NCBI GenBank assembly: GCA_963989385.1
Contig: OZ022501.1
Coordinates: 24,622,602 to 24,686,601, forward strand
From: Ctena decussata
Taxonomy: Eukaryota > Mollusca > Bivalvia > Lucinida > Lucinidae
Length of the DNA: 64,000 bases
Direction: 5' to 3'
Part shown: piece after piece, positions 22,401-32,684 of the stretch
Position numbering within the stretch: the stretch's first letter is position 1
Layout: each line of letters opens with the position of its first letter
Notes under the pieces: model-generated
What the model saw: only the letters and a program-made list of their open reading frames with translations
Told to the model about the DNA's origin: nothing
Databases searched by the model: none
Position numbers and translations under genes: made by a program

Positions 22401-24655
22401 TCAATACTAAGAAGGCAATTTTGGACGTGAGTCTACAGTTTAGACCTAGAATGGACGGGCACAAACCATCATCTTCAAGGAGGAAATATTTGACGTGAGT
22501 CTACAGTTTAGTCCTAGAATGGACGGGCACATACCTTAATCTTCAAGAAGGCAATATTTGACGTGAGTCTACAGTTTAGTCCTAGAATGGACGGGCACAT
22601 ACCTTAATCTTCAAGAAGGCAATATTTGACGTGAGTCTACAGTTTAGACCTAGAATGGACGGGCACAAACCTTCATCTTCAAGTAGGAAATATTGACCTG
22701 AGTCTACGGTTTAGTCCTTGAATGGACAGGCACATACCTTCATCTTCAAGGAGGCAATAGTTGACATGAGTGTACGGTTTAGGCCTAGAATGGACAGGCA
22801 CATACCTTCATCTTCAAGGAGGCAATAGTTGACGTGAGTCTACGGTTTAGTCCTAGAATGGACAGGCACATACCATCATCTTCAAGGAGGCAATAGTTGA
22901 CGTGAGTCTACGGTTTAGTCCTAGAATGGACGGGCACATACCATCATCTTCAAGGAGGCAATAGTTGACGTGAGTCTACGGTTTAGTCCTAGAATGGACA
23001 GGCACATACCACCATCTTCAAGGAGGCAATAGTTGACGTGAGTCTACGGTTTAGTCCTAGAATGGACAGGCACATACGTTCATCTTCAAGGAGGCAATAG
23101 TTGACGTGAGTCTACGGTTTAGTCCTAGAATGGACAGGCACATACCATCATCTTCAAGGAGGCAATAGTTGACGTGAGTCTACGGTTTAGTCCTAGAATG
23201 GACAGGCACATACCATCATATTCAAGGAGGCAATAGTTGACGTGAGTCTACGGTTTAGTCCTAGAATGGACAGGCACATACCATCATCTTAAAGGAGGCA
23301 ATATTTGACGTGAGTCTACGGTTTAGTCCTAGAATGGACAGGCACATACCATCATCTTCAAGGAGGCAATTGTTGACGTGAGTCTACGGTTTAGTCCTAG
23401 AATGGACAGGCACATACCATTATCTTCAAGGAGGCAATAGTTGACGTGAGTCTACGGTTTAGTCCTAGAATGGACAGGCACATACCATCATCTTCAAGGA
23501 GGCAATAGTTGACGTGAGTCTACGGTTTAGTCCTAGAATGGACAGGCACATACCTTCATCTTCAAGGAGGCAATAGTTGACGTGAGTCTATAGTTTAGTC
23601 CTAGAATGGACGGACACATACCATCATCTTCAAGGAGGCAATAGTTGACGTGAGTCTACGGTTTAGTCCTAGAATGGACAGGCACATACTTTCATCTTTA
23701 AGGAGGCAATAGTTGACGTGAGTCTACAGTTTAGTCCTAGAATGGACGGGAACATACCTTCATCTTCAAGAAGGCAATATTTGACGTGAGTCTACAGTTT
23801 AGTCCTAGAATGGACGGGCACATACCTTCATCTTCAAGAAGGCAATATTTGACGTGAGTCTACAGTTTACTCCTTGAATGGACGGGAACATACCTTCATC
23901 TTCAAGAAGGCAATATTTGACGTGAGTCTACAGTTTAGTCCTTGAATGGACGGGCACATACCTTCATCTTCAAGAAGGCAATATTTGACGTGAGTCTACA
24001 GTTTAGTCCTTGAAAGGACGGGCACATACCTTCATTTTCAAGAAGGCAATATTTGACGTGAGTCTACAGTTTAGTCCTTGAATGGACGGGCACATACCTT
24101 CATCTTTAAGAAGGCAATATTTGACGTGAGTCTACAGTTTAGTCCTTGAATGGACGGGCACATACCTTCATCTCCAAGAAGGCAATATTTGACGTGAGTC
24201 TACAGTTTAGTCCTTGAATGGACGGGCACATAACTTCATCTTCAAGAAGGCAATATTTGACGTGAGTCTACAGTTTAGTCCTTGAATGGACGGGCACATA
24301 ACTTCATCTCCAAGAAGGCAATATTTGACGTGAGTCTACAGTTTAGTCCTTGAATGGACGGGCACATACCTTCATCTCCAAGAAGGCAATATTTGACGTG
24401 AGTCTACAGTTTAGTCCTTGAATGGACGGGCACATAACTTCATCTCCAAGAAGGCAATATTTGACGTGAGTCTACAGTTTAGTCCTTGAATGGACGGGCA
24501 CATAACTTCATCTCCAAGAAGGCAATATTTGACGTGAGTCTACAGTTTAGTCCTTGAATGGACGGGCACATAACTTCATCTCCAAGAAGGCAGTATTTGA
24601 CGTGAGTCTACAGTTTAGTCCTTGAATGGACGGGCACATACCTTCATCTTCAAGT
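16497..24655. repeat. 68-bp satellite array, about 120 copies
   Basis: The unit runs GTCCTNRAATGGACRGG, a CAYACCTTCATCT or CATCCTTTTATCTG block, then a GGCAATATTTGA or GCAATAACTGA block, then GTGAGTCTACAG. Exact 68-bp spacing is seen, for example 24413 to 24481. There are three domains. 16.5-17.4 kb is degenerate. 17.4-21.5 kb has CTGCTAGAGAGCAATAACTG. 21.5-24.65 kb has CAAGAAGGCAATATTTGACG. The last kilobase is nearly identical unit to unit. No gene lies inside. The repeats are contiguous without spacers, so this is not a CRISPR array. Confidence 0.95.
17941..20935. repeat. Higher-order duplication within satellite
   Basis: The series of variant units starting at 17941 recurs in the same order from 19470. 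GCTTATCATTTTATCTGCTA, the CAGCTAAGACC unit, the GACACGTCC unit and the GACAGGACC unit all match. Further on, the CAGACAAGTCC unit (18531, 20127) and the TTGTCGTCTAGAG unit (19311, 20906) match with an offset grown from 1529 to about 1595 bp, one unit more. This is a segmental duplication of roughly 22 units. Confidence 0.8.
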
Positions 24656-24925
24656 GAGTCTTAAGGTGTATTGGTATACCTTCAGGTTTTTGCCATTTCT
24701 ACATAGAGAATCAACTTTGTGACTACCTGTGAAGGAGTCCTTCCAATGTTGGGTCTGCTCTGAAAGAACTTCTTCCTTTTAAGAGCTGACCACAATTGAA
24801 TGAAGATAAGGTCGTTTCCCAATTCTAAGGTTCCGATCAGCCTGTGCAATCGGGCTGACTGACCAGAACCTTTTTTCTTTGATCAAGCGATTTGAGGAGA
24901 GACCGGACACCTTCATGCGAGTGTT
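24656..24925. other. Unassigned, partly decayed FB-1 arm
   Basis: The stretch 24838-24920 (GATCAGCCTGTGCAATCGGG) and 25035-25050 (TCTGATCAGACTTCGC) resemble arms of FB-1, split by the FB-4 element at 24926. Nothing else is recognised. Confidence 0.35.
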
Positions 24926-25034
24926 CCCAGTAGGCACATGACGTCAAAAATGACGTCGTACTGACGTCGATGCGACGTCGTTACGTCGCATCGACGTCGA
25001 TACGATGTCATTTTAACGTCACGTGCCTGCTGGG
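24926..25034. repeat. FB-4 palindromic MITE (GACGTC core), full copy
   Basis: CCCAGTAGGCACATGACGTC on the left mirrors a right end of AACGTCACGTGCCTGCTGGG. Between them GACGTC recurs at roughly 10-bp steps, centred on GCGACGTCGTTACGTCGC. The whole 109 bp can fold on itself. Related copies are at 27633, 38152, 38864 and 63727. Confidence 0.8.
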
Positions 25035-25070
25035 TCTGATCAGACTTCGCGGATAATGACCCCCGTCGCC

Positions 25071-25150
25071 AGTGCTCCAGATAAGAATGGGTAACAGAGA
25101 CCATCTACGGATAATTTGCTATATTTCCGTATTAAAAAAACATGTTTTGT
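25071..25150. repeat. FB-5 (CTCCAGATAAGAA) partial copy
   Basis: AGTGCTCCAGATAAGAATGG and TTTTGTGACCCTCATAACGG match the left half of the element at 31996-32198. The mirrored right half is absent. Confidence 0.55.
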
Positions 25151-25160
25151 GACCCTCATA

Positions 25161-25285
25161 ACGGGCCATATACACGATCATTTTTTCTTGTACAACTTTA
25201 CTGGACAACAAAAATGTCATTTTATTTGATCGCGTTTACAGCAAAAAATTATCAGTTTTATTTGTACAAGAAAAACTGATGAATA
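25161..25285. repeat. FB-6 foldback, copy 1
   Basis: ACGGGCCATATACACGATCA followed by TTTTTTCTTGTACAAC, with an inverted counterpart TTGTACAAGAAAAACTGATG. A second, more complete copy starts at 25395. Confidence 0.55.
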
Positions 25286-25394
25286 GAAACTCGTCCTATT
25301 TTTCAATGATAACGTATCAAACTTGCCATCTAATAGCCAATCAGAAGCAAGAGAATTTGTAGTAGCAGCATTGTAAACAAAAGCACATGACTAA

Positions 25395-25555
25395 AGGGCC
25401 GTATACACTATCATTTTTTTCTTGTTCATCTTCATTGGACAATAAAAAAATGTCATTTTATTTGATCGTGTATCATCATTGTCACTTTTTCTCGGTCTTT
25501 TTTTTTTATTGTAAAATAAAGTTGTACAAGTAAAAATGATAGTGTACGAAACGGG
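25395..25555. repeat. FB-6 foldback, copy 2
   Basis: GGGCCGTATACACTATCATT at the left end is mirrored by AATGATAGTGTACGAAACGG at the right end. The centre is T-rich. The minus-strand frame here, with a run of lysines, is not a gene. Confidence 0.65.
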
Positions 25556-26221
25556 TCTGATAAGGCGCCACACCATTTATTCGGTTGAGAAACAAGGAAA
25601 ATCGTCTAAGAGTTGTCCCTTTCACCCAATATTGAAATTCACTTCCCCGGGTCCTCGAGTTATTGTGGGATTGATAATTATTTGAAAAAAGAGGGCGGGG
25701 GCGGGGGAGAGGAGTAGGGGTTTTGATTTTGATCAGTCTGCGTGCATACATTTTCATATGAGTTGCCAAAATCTTTTATTCCCGTATGGAGCAGACAGTT
25801 CTTTATCCGGAGCAGTGTGGCCTGGTTCTCGCCATGTTTGTCCCAATACTGGTATTTTGGATTCTGGGCGTCGTTTATCATTCTTATGAATATGAGAAAT
25901 GAACAATAATTTTCACAAAAATTGTTGAGAAACTTGCCACAAACTGACACGGGTATTTCTGTCTACATGTTATTTTCGCTGTATGAAACTTTTAGCGTTC
26001 GAAAATATTTACATAAGGAGCCAAGCGGTGCTTTTAGTCAGACGCATGCTACCTTCGTGTTAGTCGTGTAGCGGCACGGGAAAATGTGTCTTTCTCAATG
26101 ATGCCTTAGCTCAGCATGCGCATTCGCCTAGTCTGATAAGAGACTACCTTGCTTTCATCTAAACATTCTACAGACCTATTAAGTAAACAGTCACATTGCC
26201 ATGCCTTATTATATTAGGAAG

Positions 26222-26312
26222 TGAACACACAAAGTTGAATCAACATGGAATCAACCTTGATTCAGCGCCATGACTTTAATCAATGTTGTTTAAACGTCTT
26301 GTGCCTGCTAGG
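26222..26312. repeat. FB-3 element, diverged copy
   Basis: Begins near AACACACAAAGTTGAATCAA, passes through CATGGAATCAACCTTGATTC, and ends at CTTGTGCCTGCTAGG. The termini and the AATCAAC repeats place it in the FB-3 family. Confidence 0.55.
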
Positions 26313-27632
26313 TAGCGGAGATCTTGACAAGACAGTCACTTTCGGGCTTCGCCCATCCATCGGGCTCATGTTATTTGTTTGTGATTTACAGCAGGATTTT
26401 TTAGGTATGAAAAACGTAATAAACCCTTTTTCCATAACACGAAGCATTTCTTTATTCTATTCAAAAGCAAGGTAGCGTCAACTAACACCTTATATTATTT
26501 GAATAATTGATTAAAACGAAGATTCATTTTTTCTTTCATGCAAAAATGAGATCTAGGTCAAGAAGTTTTAGATTTCGGAAGTATTTTTGTGATTAATGCA
26601 GTGCAGTGGTAGAAAACGTGATATAATGGTTGAAACTAGATCAGTTTTTACAGAATAATAGTCTTTAACAAGGGTAACATGGGTGTTTACTTGTCAGGCC
26701 GCGGGTTTCAACGTCCTGCGTTTTAAAAGATCATGATTCTAACACGTGAACATATTTATTCACAACTGAAAAATTGCACGTTCCACATTTCCATGTCATT
26801 TTCTACTTTACCCCCACCCCACTCCCTCACTACTGATGCAGAGACCAATCTACATAATACATTATTTGCTGTTGAACAGACTTATTTGATAACTGAAAAT
26901 ATATACATTTGTACATAGAATAAAAAAGTAAAACAGAATATTCGCCAAGTTTTCTTCTTCTTCTTTGTTTTGGGCGCAGTTTTAACATATACATTTATTT
27001 CTGCAATTAAAGTCAATACAATTCCTGCCAAGAGGTTAGAAAGATGCCATCTTATAGGAAATTTATGAATTTCAGTATATCTCTTCCACAAAAGAGTGCT
27101 TTTGTAAAGAATAATTGCCGCGTTTACAAAAAAGATGTCTACTTATCAACGTTGTGTTACCCTTTAAACGAAACGTGTCATCTTTGTTAATGAGGTTACC
27201 GTCAAGTTGGGTTCCAAATTTTCATACAGCTTTTGGCACCTCTTTGTGGAGTTATTCGAAAGCAACCTTATCTCTTTTGTGAACAACAGAGACCAAGAGC
27301 AGATTTTATGAACCCACTGACTGACGAAGGTCGCCGTCTTACTTTGAACATTCTTTATTGCGTAACGGAACTGAGAAACTAAATTGCGGAGTGAGTGCGG
27401 GTCTTGTTAACTAACAGTTTGCCGACGTGATGAGATCAATTTTCCGGAAACATTCTCAAGAATCTTTGGCTGTGGCTTTGTTCCAAACAAGAGTATGCCA
27501 ACCTTATTGAAATGTTTCCAAGTTACAGAGCGTTTTTACATTGAAGAAACTGCTTTCAGTTCTCTCAAATAAATTTTCCTCAGACAGCATGTCAGTGAGT
27601 AAATTATTTGGATACACAGTCACAGACTGCAT
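26313..27632. other. Unassigned, one weak open frame
   Basis: No confident gene. On the minus strand 27091-26882 encodes a 69-residue frame with one hydrophobic stretch followed by lysines. I saw no convincing splice acceptor for it. If the promoter-proximal exon at 28378 is real, later exons could lie here, but none is clear. Confidence 0.25.
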
Positions 27633-27710
27633 CCCTCCTAGACACACAACGCCAAGATGACGTCGGTTCAATGTGGTGCGACGACGTCATTTTGACGCTT
27701 GTCCCCTTGG
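27633..27710. repeat. FB-4-like element, diverged copy
   Basis: CTCCTAGACACACAACGCC then AAGATGACGTCGG, and on the other side GACGACGTCATTTTGACGC and TTGTCCCCTTGG. It keeps the GACGTC spacing of FB-4 with mutated ends. Confidence 0.5.
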
Positions 27711-28305
27711 TATGATAAACGGTGTTGATCAAAATAGTGCAGTTCATGATAAGTCCTGATATTTGGGCCTGCACTGTTCAGAAAGGATATAATGCGGGGC
27801 CGTTGACAGAAATCTATGTAACAATGTTGACTCCATTCTGTCAGACTGATAAAAATAATAACACGTTTCATTCATTTAAACTGATGCAGAAGTAATCATA
27901 TCTAAATAAATTATCTTTTCCATACATGTTTTACTATTGGTAATATGAAAATAGGCACTGCCTTTAGGCGAGCACATCGCTTTTTACAATGTATGGGTGG
28001 TATGATATAGCCTCTTTGGCTGTTAACATGCTAACTCTAAAGTTTCGGACAAAAATGCATAGTCGAAGTGTAGACCCTGATATGGCTACTCACTGTACGA
28101 TTCTGGATTCAATCTCACAAATTGTCATTTGAAATTTGTAATAAAACTATTGCAACTCAACAACTGCGAACTCCGTCTGACAAACGGATGAGAAACTGAC
28201 CGAGAACAGCTTTCCCTACCTAATCTTTCCCCTCGGAAAACTGGCTATATTCTTTTTTCAGTTTCTTTACTGCAGCGCTTTCTATTTTCTTCAAACTTCA
28301 CCCAC

Positions 28306-28378
28306 CGCTCAGCCTCCTTGCATTTAGCGAATCACCATGTAGTGATCTACGCACAAAGGCGGTAAACGTTGACGCCAT
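28306..28378 (-). CDS. Candidate first exon, mitochondrial-type presequence
   Basis: On the minus strand, AAATCAAGATGGCG opens at 28378 and encodes MASTFTAFVRRSLHGDSLNA followed by RRLS. It ends at AGCG|GTGGGTGAAG (GTGAAG four bases later is an alternative donor). The peptide is rich in Arg, Ser and Ala, has no acidic residue before position 16, and looks like a mitochondrial targeting sequence. A CRE and an ETS site lie just upstream. The following exons were not identified; they would lie to the left, towards or beyond the satellite array. The product is unknown. Confidence 0.5.
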
Positions 28379-28402
28379 CTTGATTTTTTGGAACAGAACG
28401 TT

Positions 28403-28446
28403 TGACGTCATTACGTAATGTAGCGACAGAAATACGTCACTTCCGT
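28403..28446 (-). promoter_or_regulatory. CRE and ETS/CRE-half core promoter
   Basis: Upstream of the candidate exon, a full cAMP-response palindrome TGACGTCA lies at 28403-28410. On the minus strand AACGGAAGTGACGT (28433-28446) combines an ETS core with a CRE half site. Such pairs are common in TATA-less promoters of housekeeping and mitochondrial genes in animals. The distance to the ATG is 25-70 bp. Confidence 0.45.
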
Positions 28447-28753
28447 TTGGCGTCGTAACGAAAGAAATTTCATTGACAGTAATGTATTTTGTAGGCAAAA
28501 ATATGCCTTACCAATCTTCTACCATAGAGCTCCCGCTCTTTCAAATCTCCTTCGGAGCTTTGTATTGCAGGCACTACGCGCCTGCAAGCGAGTGCTCGCT
28601 ATTATCATTATTATCATTAAATATCTCTGTTATTATAAATACAAAATGGCCTTTACCCTGAACAAATCTGCTAGGGACCGCTAGCACAATTAATTCTATG
28701 TACACTTTGTAGGCAACTGAAAATGTATTTAATCATTTGAAGATGTATTAAGT

Positions 28754-28989
28754 GAGCCGCGACGTGGGAAAACCAACAATGTGGTTGTGCGCCCAGCGCA
28801 GACTCAAATCAGCCTGGGCATCCGCCCAGTCTGATCAGAGTCTTCGCTGTCCGCATGAAGGTAGCTTAAACTCTTAGCTACCCTTTAAGCGCTTAGCAAA
28901 GAGTCTGAGGAGACTGGGCTGATGCCCAGGCTGATCTGAGTCTGCCCTAGGCGCACAACCACATTGTTGGTTTTCTCACGTCGCGGCTC
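28754..28989. repeat. FB-1 element, copy B
   Basis: Full-length with terminal GAGCCGCGACGTGGGAAAAC and the mirror GTTTTCTCACGTCGCGGCTC. It is flanked by AAGT on both sides (28750-28753, 28990-28993). The centre holds AGCTACCCTTTAAGCGC as in copy A. Confidence 0.8.
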
Positions 28990-29400
28990 AAGTATTCACA
29001 AAAACATGTTGAGAGTTTCTAAGACTTCAACTCTTGGGCAACTTTTACGTTATTTGATGAGAACCAATAATATGCCTTTGAAGTTTAAAACTAGATAAGT
29101 AAAGTAAAAAGACAGGCAATGATCAGGAACTAATACAATCAAATCCCACATCCCGCACTCAAAACCAATATTCATCTTCATTTATTTATTCACACTACTT
29201 TTTTTTATCTCTATGGCGTGAAAAAGGTCTGATATATATGTATTTATTTATTTACTTGTTTATTTATTATTGCTATAATCATTACTGACAAGATAATTAA
29301 ACGAGTGCATATAATTACACTGACAGATGTGAGTTTACATCCTGTTTCCACTTAACAGTAAACCATATATTATGTTAGCGAATTCTATCAGCATCATGTA
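28990..29400. other. Unassigned AT-rich stretch
   Basis: Low-complexity TATTTATTTATT tracts near 29240-29270. No gene recognised. Confidence 0.3.
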
Positions 29401-29620
29401 TCTCCAGCCTCCCCTATCTCTCCTGTCTCCCCATATTTTCTCCTCTCTGCAAGTCAGTTTTTTTTTTGTTGTTTTTTTTTGTTTGTTTGTTTTTTCTCGA
29501 GTTTCCATACTACAGTCGCCATGATATCATGTTTAATTGTGACTGTTTTCTTTGCTCATATGTAATATATTGTTAACTGAGATTTGATAATAAAAGTATT
29601 TTGTTGTTGTTGTTGTTGTG
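29401..29620 (+). mobile_element. Possible LINE 3' end with (GTT)n tail
   Basis: A T- and pyrimidine-rich stretch leads to TTTGATAATAAAAGTATTTT followed by a GTT microsatellite. A polyadenylation-like signal followed by a short tandem tail is usual for the 3' ends of several LINE families. No coding part is attached, so this is tentative. Confidence 0.3.
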
Positions 29621-30104
29621 TTGTGGTAAGAAGCACACACACACGGAAAAATTGATACAAGTTCTCGAAAGACACACGCGGTAAACCGAAAGAGCAGCTC
29701 TTACCCAAACAGGTGGTCATTCAGCTACCCTATCAGAAACAGCATCAACTATTTTTATTTATTTTATTTTCAACTTACAAAACAAAAGGCAGATTGGGCA
29801 GCAAAACAGGTGAACAAACCGCCAAAGAACATAGACAAGCGGACATAGCACAATGTAACACCAAGGAACCGCAACAGACGTACCGCCTTGGAACGGTCAG
29901 CAAAAGATTACTGGGTGGGGGCTTAAACATGTTTTACTGGTACCAAACCTCGCTCTCTGCTTCTGAAGTGGTTCGAAACATTTGGTTAGCTGCTTGGTGC
30001 TAAAAACTTATAAACCTAGATACAGATATGATCTAGCAATACCGAAAAAGATTAAGTTTCTAGAAATACATCATACGAGGGTCCTGTAAAAAGTTCTGTT
30101 ATTT
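29621..30104. other. Unassigned, short open frame
   Basis: A 96-codon plus-strand frame (29713-30003) has no recognisable domain. Nothing else is seen. Confidence 0.25.
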
Positions 30105-30400
30105 AGGGATGGATTTCTTAACTGAAGCGCGTTTCGATTCCCCTCTTTCCGAAACACAATTTTGTAACCTTTTTACCCAGTCATGGAATCCAATAAAATT
30201 GTCTTTTAATGGAGACACTGGAATATAGCGCTTCCAGGAGAGCTTCTGGAATTGTATTTCTTCCCAGATGCCTTGGAAATAAAACGTCAAAAGGACTCAT
30301 CAGGTCTGGCGATTAAGGAAAATGTTAATATTAACGACCACGCCCTTGTGTGTGGAGGCATTGTCATCTTGACCATCCTTATCTTGGACGCTCTTTGCAA
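30105..30400 (-). pseudogene. Mariner-family transposase remnant, C-terminal part
   Basis: On the minus strand, near 30390 the frame reads QDDNASTHKG, matching the HDNA box around the second catalytic aspartate. It continues through GSAIFQCL and, in another frame, FHDWVKRLQNCVSERGE, the typical C-terminal block of mariner transposases. At least two frameshifts and several stops show that it is dead. The N-terminal catalytic block lies at 31205-31325, separated by inserted DNA. Confidence 0.6.
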
Positions 30401-30462
30401 TAGAACCTGTCACTGTTTTCAACATAGAGTTTTTATAGAAGCGTCTAGTGACTTAGCGACCA

Positions 30463-30706
30463 GGGCCCAGTTGTTCAAAGCACCATTAGTCTAACGAGCT
30501 CGTTAAGAGGTCAACTCGTTAAGTGTTTTACAACTTTATAATCAAATACACTGATATATTTTGCTGAAAAATTGTGAGAAGCTTTTGCACTGCAAAAGCT
30601 TCTCACATTTTTTCAACAAAAAATATTGGCATATTTGAGATATTAATGTTTGAATTTTTAACGAAACGTTAACTAACGGCATCATTACTTTTGAATAACC
30701 GGCCCC
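30463..30706. repeat. Inverted-repeat element, GGCC ends
   Basis: GGGCCCAGTTGTTCAAAG at the left is mirrored by CTTTTGAATAACCGGCCCC at the right. The centre is a strong hairpin: GTGAGAAGCTTTTGCA against TGCAAAAGCTTCTCAC. It lies between the two mariner remnants and helps to account for their distance. Confidence 0.7.
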
Positions 30707-31200
30707 AGATGGACATGGAACCTGAACGACTGGCCCATTGGAGTTTTAAACACATAATTAGATGACTTGAAAATAATTATTTGTTTGAATATAGTAAGGG
30801 GGGGGGGGGGTGCAAAACGCCCCCTTAAAGAATTTTTTATAGCCATTATTTAAGAAACTGCCTGATCTAATTCGGAATAAACTTTTCTGTTAGAGTAAAA
30901 AGGTTGTCCACAAATGTGGCACTTAAATCTGAAAATATCGTAGGATTTAACGAAATAACAGAATTTGAATTTTTGAATTTTCTGGGCGTTTTGCCCATCT
31001 TGTTTCCAGACTTAACTGCTAGTTTTTAAGCAATACTGATTCCTTTGCACGAAAATAATATTCCGATACAGTGAATGCCATGCTCCTCTCGAATTATAAG
31101 TATAAATATATAAGATGCTACCTGACATTCATACGATGGAAAAGTGTGATTTTCTCAAACCTCTAATTCATTCTCAAAGAATACTAGTAATGGCTTATAG
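30707..31200. other. Unassigned, between mariner remnants
   Basis: Contains a G12 run near 30800 followed by TGCAAAACGCCCCCTTAAAG, and GGGCGTTTTGCCCATC near 30985, an inverted partner. It is possibly another decayed inverted-repeat element. No coding sequence. Confidence 0.35.
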
Positions 31201-31204
31201 CATC

Positions 31205-31325
31205 CTCTTTGTACTGACTGTACTTGGTAAAACATGACCGCGCTTCATCGTTTCATTGCCATTGCTTGTTGTCAGCCCTTCTCTGTGGCTCAAACATGTG
31301 TGCCCAGCTGTCATCACCTGTTAGC
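31205..31325 (-). pseudogene. Mariner-family transposase remnant, catalytic block
   Basis: The minus strand reads LTGDDSWAHMFEPQRRADNK followed by QW. This matches the mariner block around the first catalytic aspartate (usually GDE-W-HH-DPE). Stops follow shortly after. It abuts LINE-derived sequence at about 31330, so the two elements have been joined. Confidence 0.6.
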
Positions 31326-31334
31326 AAATTAGAC

Positions 31335-31520
31335 AGCACTTTCTCCATTTTGGACCTTGTGCAGATTTTGTCGAGACTTTCAGCTAGGCTTTCTTATTCT
31401 TGCTCTTCCTCTGCAAGAGTGTCGATTCCATAGGCAAACCGCAGACTGGTGATAGCTCTCATGGCTCTGTCGCCTATGCTAACCTTTCCATCATGTTCTT
31501 TCACAGCATCAAACATAAAT
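31335..31520 (-). pseudogene. LINE RT fragment, same family as 3521-5876
   Basis: The minus strand encodes AVKEHDGKVSIGDR, then TSLRFAYGIDTLAEEEQE and ESLAESLDKICTRSKME. It is colinear with the palm region of the LINE at 3849-4364. The catalytic FADD reads FAYG. The fragment ends abruptly at the mariner remnant. Confidence 0.8.
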
Positions 31521-31544
31521 CCGTTTAGGTGGGTTTATCATATA

Positions 31545-31780
31545 AGCCTCGACATGACAAAACCGACAAAGTGGCATGTGCGCCCAGCGAAGACTCAGAT
31601 CAGCCTGGGCATCCGCCCAGTCTGATCAAAGTATTCGCTTTCCGCGTGGAGCTAGCATAAACCCTTAGCTACCCTTAAACCACGCAGCGAAGACTCAATT
31701 TCGACTGGGTGGGTGCCTCAGGCTGATCTTAGTCTTCAATGGGCGCACAGGTCACTTTGTTGGTTTTGTCGTGCCGTGCC
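31545..31780. repeat. FB-1 element, copy C
   Basis: Left end GCCTCGACATGACAAAACCG, right end GGTTTTGTCGTGCCGTGCC, central AGCTACCCTTAAACC. It starts 25 bp past the LINE fragment. The termini are mutated relative to copies A and B. Confidence 0.75.
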
Positions 31781-31995
31781 TTATATCAGAACTACCGGCA
31801 GTGCTCTACTGCAGTGGCTGGTTCGGACTTAAAAAAAAGATAAAAAAACAAACAAACAGAAAACAGCCTTTTCTTTTAGCGGACTGAAGAATGAAAACAA
31901 TTAAAACTTGGACAAGTTTGCTGTGGACGTATCATTAATATTAGGACATCTGTAAGTACACAAAGTCCAAATTTTCATACTGATGCCAGGTAAGT

Positions 31996-32198
31996 CCAGT
32001 GCTCCAGATAAGAAGGGGTAACAGGGATAATTCAAAGATAATTTTTCTTATTTGTCAACGAAAACATATGTTGTGACCCCTCATTAGAACCGTCTCGATG
32101 AGACGGTTCTAATGATGGGTCACAAAATATGTTTTTGTTGAGAAATATGGATAATTATCCCAAAATTATTTCTGTTACTCATTCTTATCTGGAACACT
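31996..32198. repeat. FB-5 inverted-repeat element, full copy
   Basis: CCAGTGCTCCAGATAAGAAG is mirrored by TTCTTATCTGGAACACTG. The inner arms carry TGTGACCCCTCATTAGAACC and its inverse around a perfect GTCTCGATGAGAC centre. Decayed relatives are at 25071, 40556 and 63811. Confidence 0.8.
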
Positions 32199-32365
32199 GT
32201 AAGTCGTTCGAGTTTTATGTCATGGTTGGCAAAGTTACCAAAGATATAAGTCAACAATGTCCTCCAGTTATTTTGAAAAGTTGACAGAAAACTATTTCAT
32301 ATGGAATTTATGCCAACACAAGACTTATACAACCCGTAAAAAAATATTGGGGCAGATGGGTCTGA

Positions 32366-32432
32366 GCAAACAGTGCAGTCCAAGATCAGACTGCTCTTAG
32401 ACGAGCAGTCTGATCAGGCTCTACAATGTTTG
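32366..32432. repeat. Short palindromic repeat, AGATCAGACTGCTC
   Basis: AGCAAACAGTGCAGTCCAAG leads to AGATCAGACTGCTCTTAG and its inverse GAGCAGTCTGATCAGG, ending at AATGTTTGCC. Similar sequence occurs at 47767-47833, and more loosely at 57325-57412. Confidence 0.5.
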
Positions 32433-32484
32433 CCATTCTATATGTATCATTCAGATGCATTACGAATATCATACTGCACTGATA

Positions 32485-32684
32485 GGGGAGAGTTTGGTAA
32501 CTTCGGACAGGCGGGTAAATTCGGACATACAACTGCAAACAGTGAAAATCCAGATGAGACGGCTCATCGGGATTTTCTCTGTTTGGCCATTTAATTTTTG
32601 TATTAGTTCCAAACAACTGACATATAAAGGAAACAATGTCAATGTCCGAATTTACCCGCTGTCCGAAGTTACCCGACTCTCCCC
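32485..32684. repeat. FB-2 MITE, full copy with TA flanks
   Basis: GGGGAGAGTTTGGTAACTTC at the left and GAAGTTACCCGACTCTCCCC at the right, with TA on each side (32483-32484, 32685-32686). The TA duplication points to mobilisation by a Tc1/mariner-type transposase. No coding capacity. Confidence 0.8.

Noticed and set aside
16497..24655. CRISPR-like regular array
   Set aside because: Repeats are contiguous 68-bp units with no unique spacers, in a eukaryotic context with no cas genes.
25678..25950. 90-codon minus-strand frame with protein-like composition
   Set aside because: No splice signals I could defend and no recognisable domain; the C-terminal prolines come from a G-rich tract.
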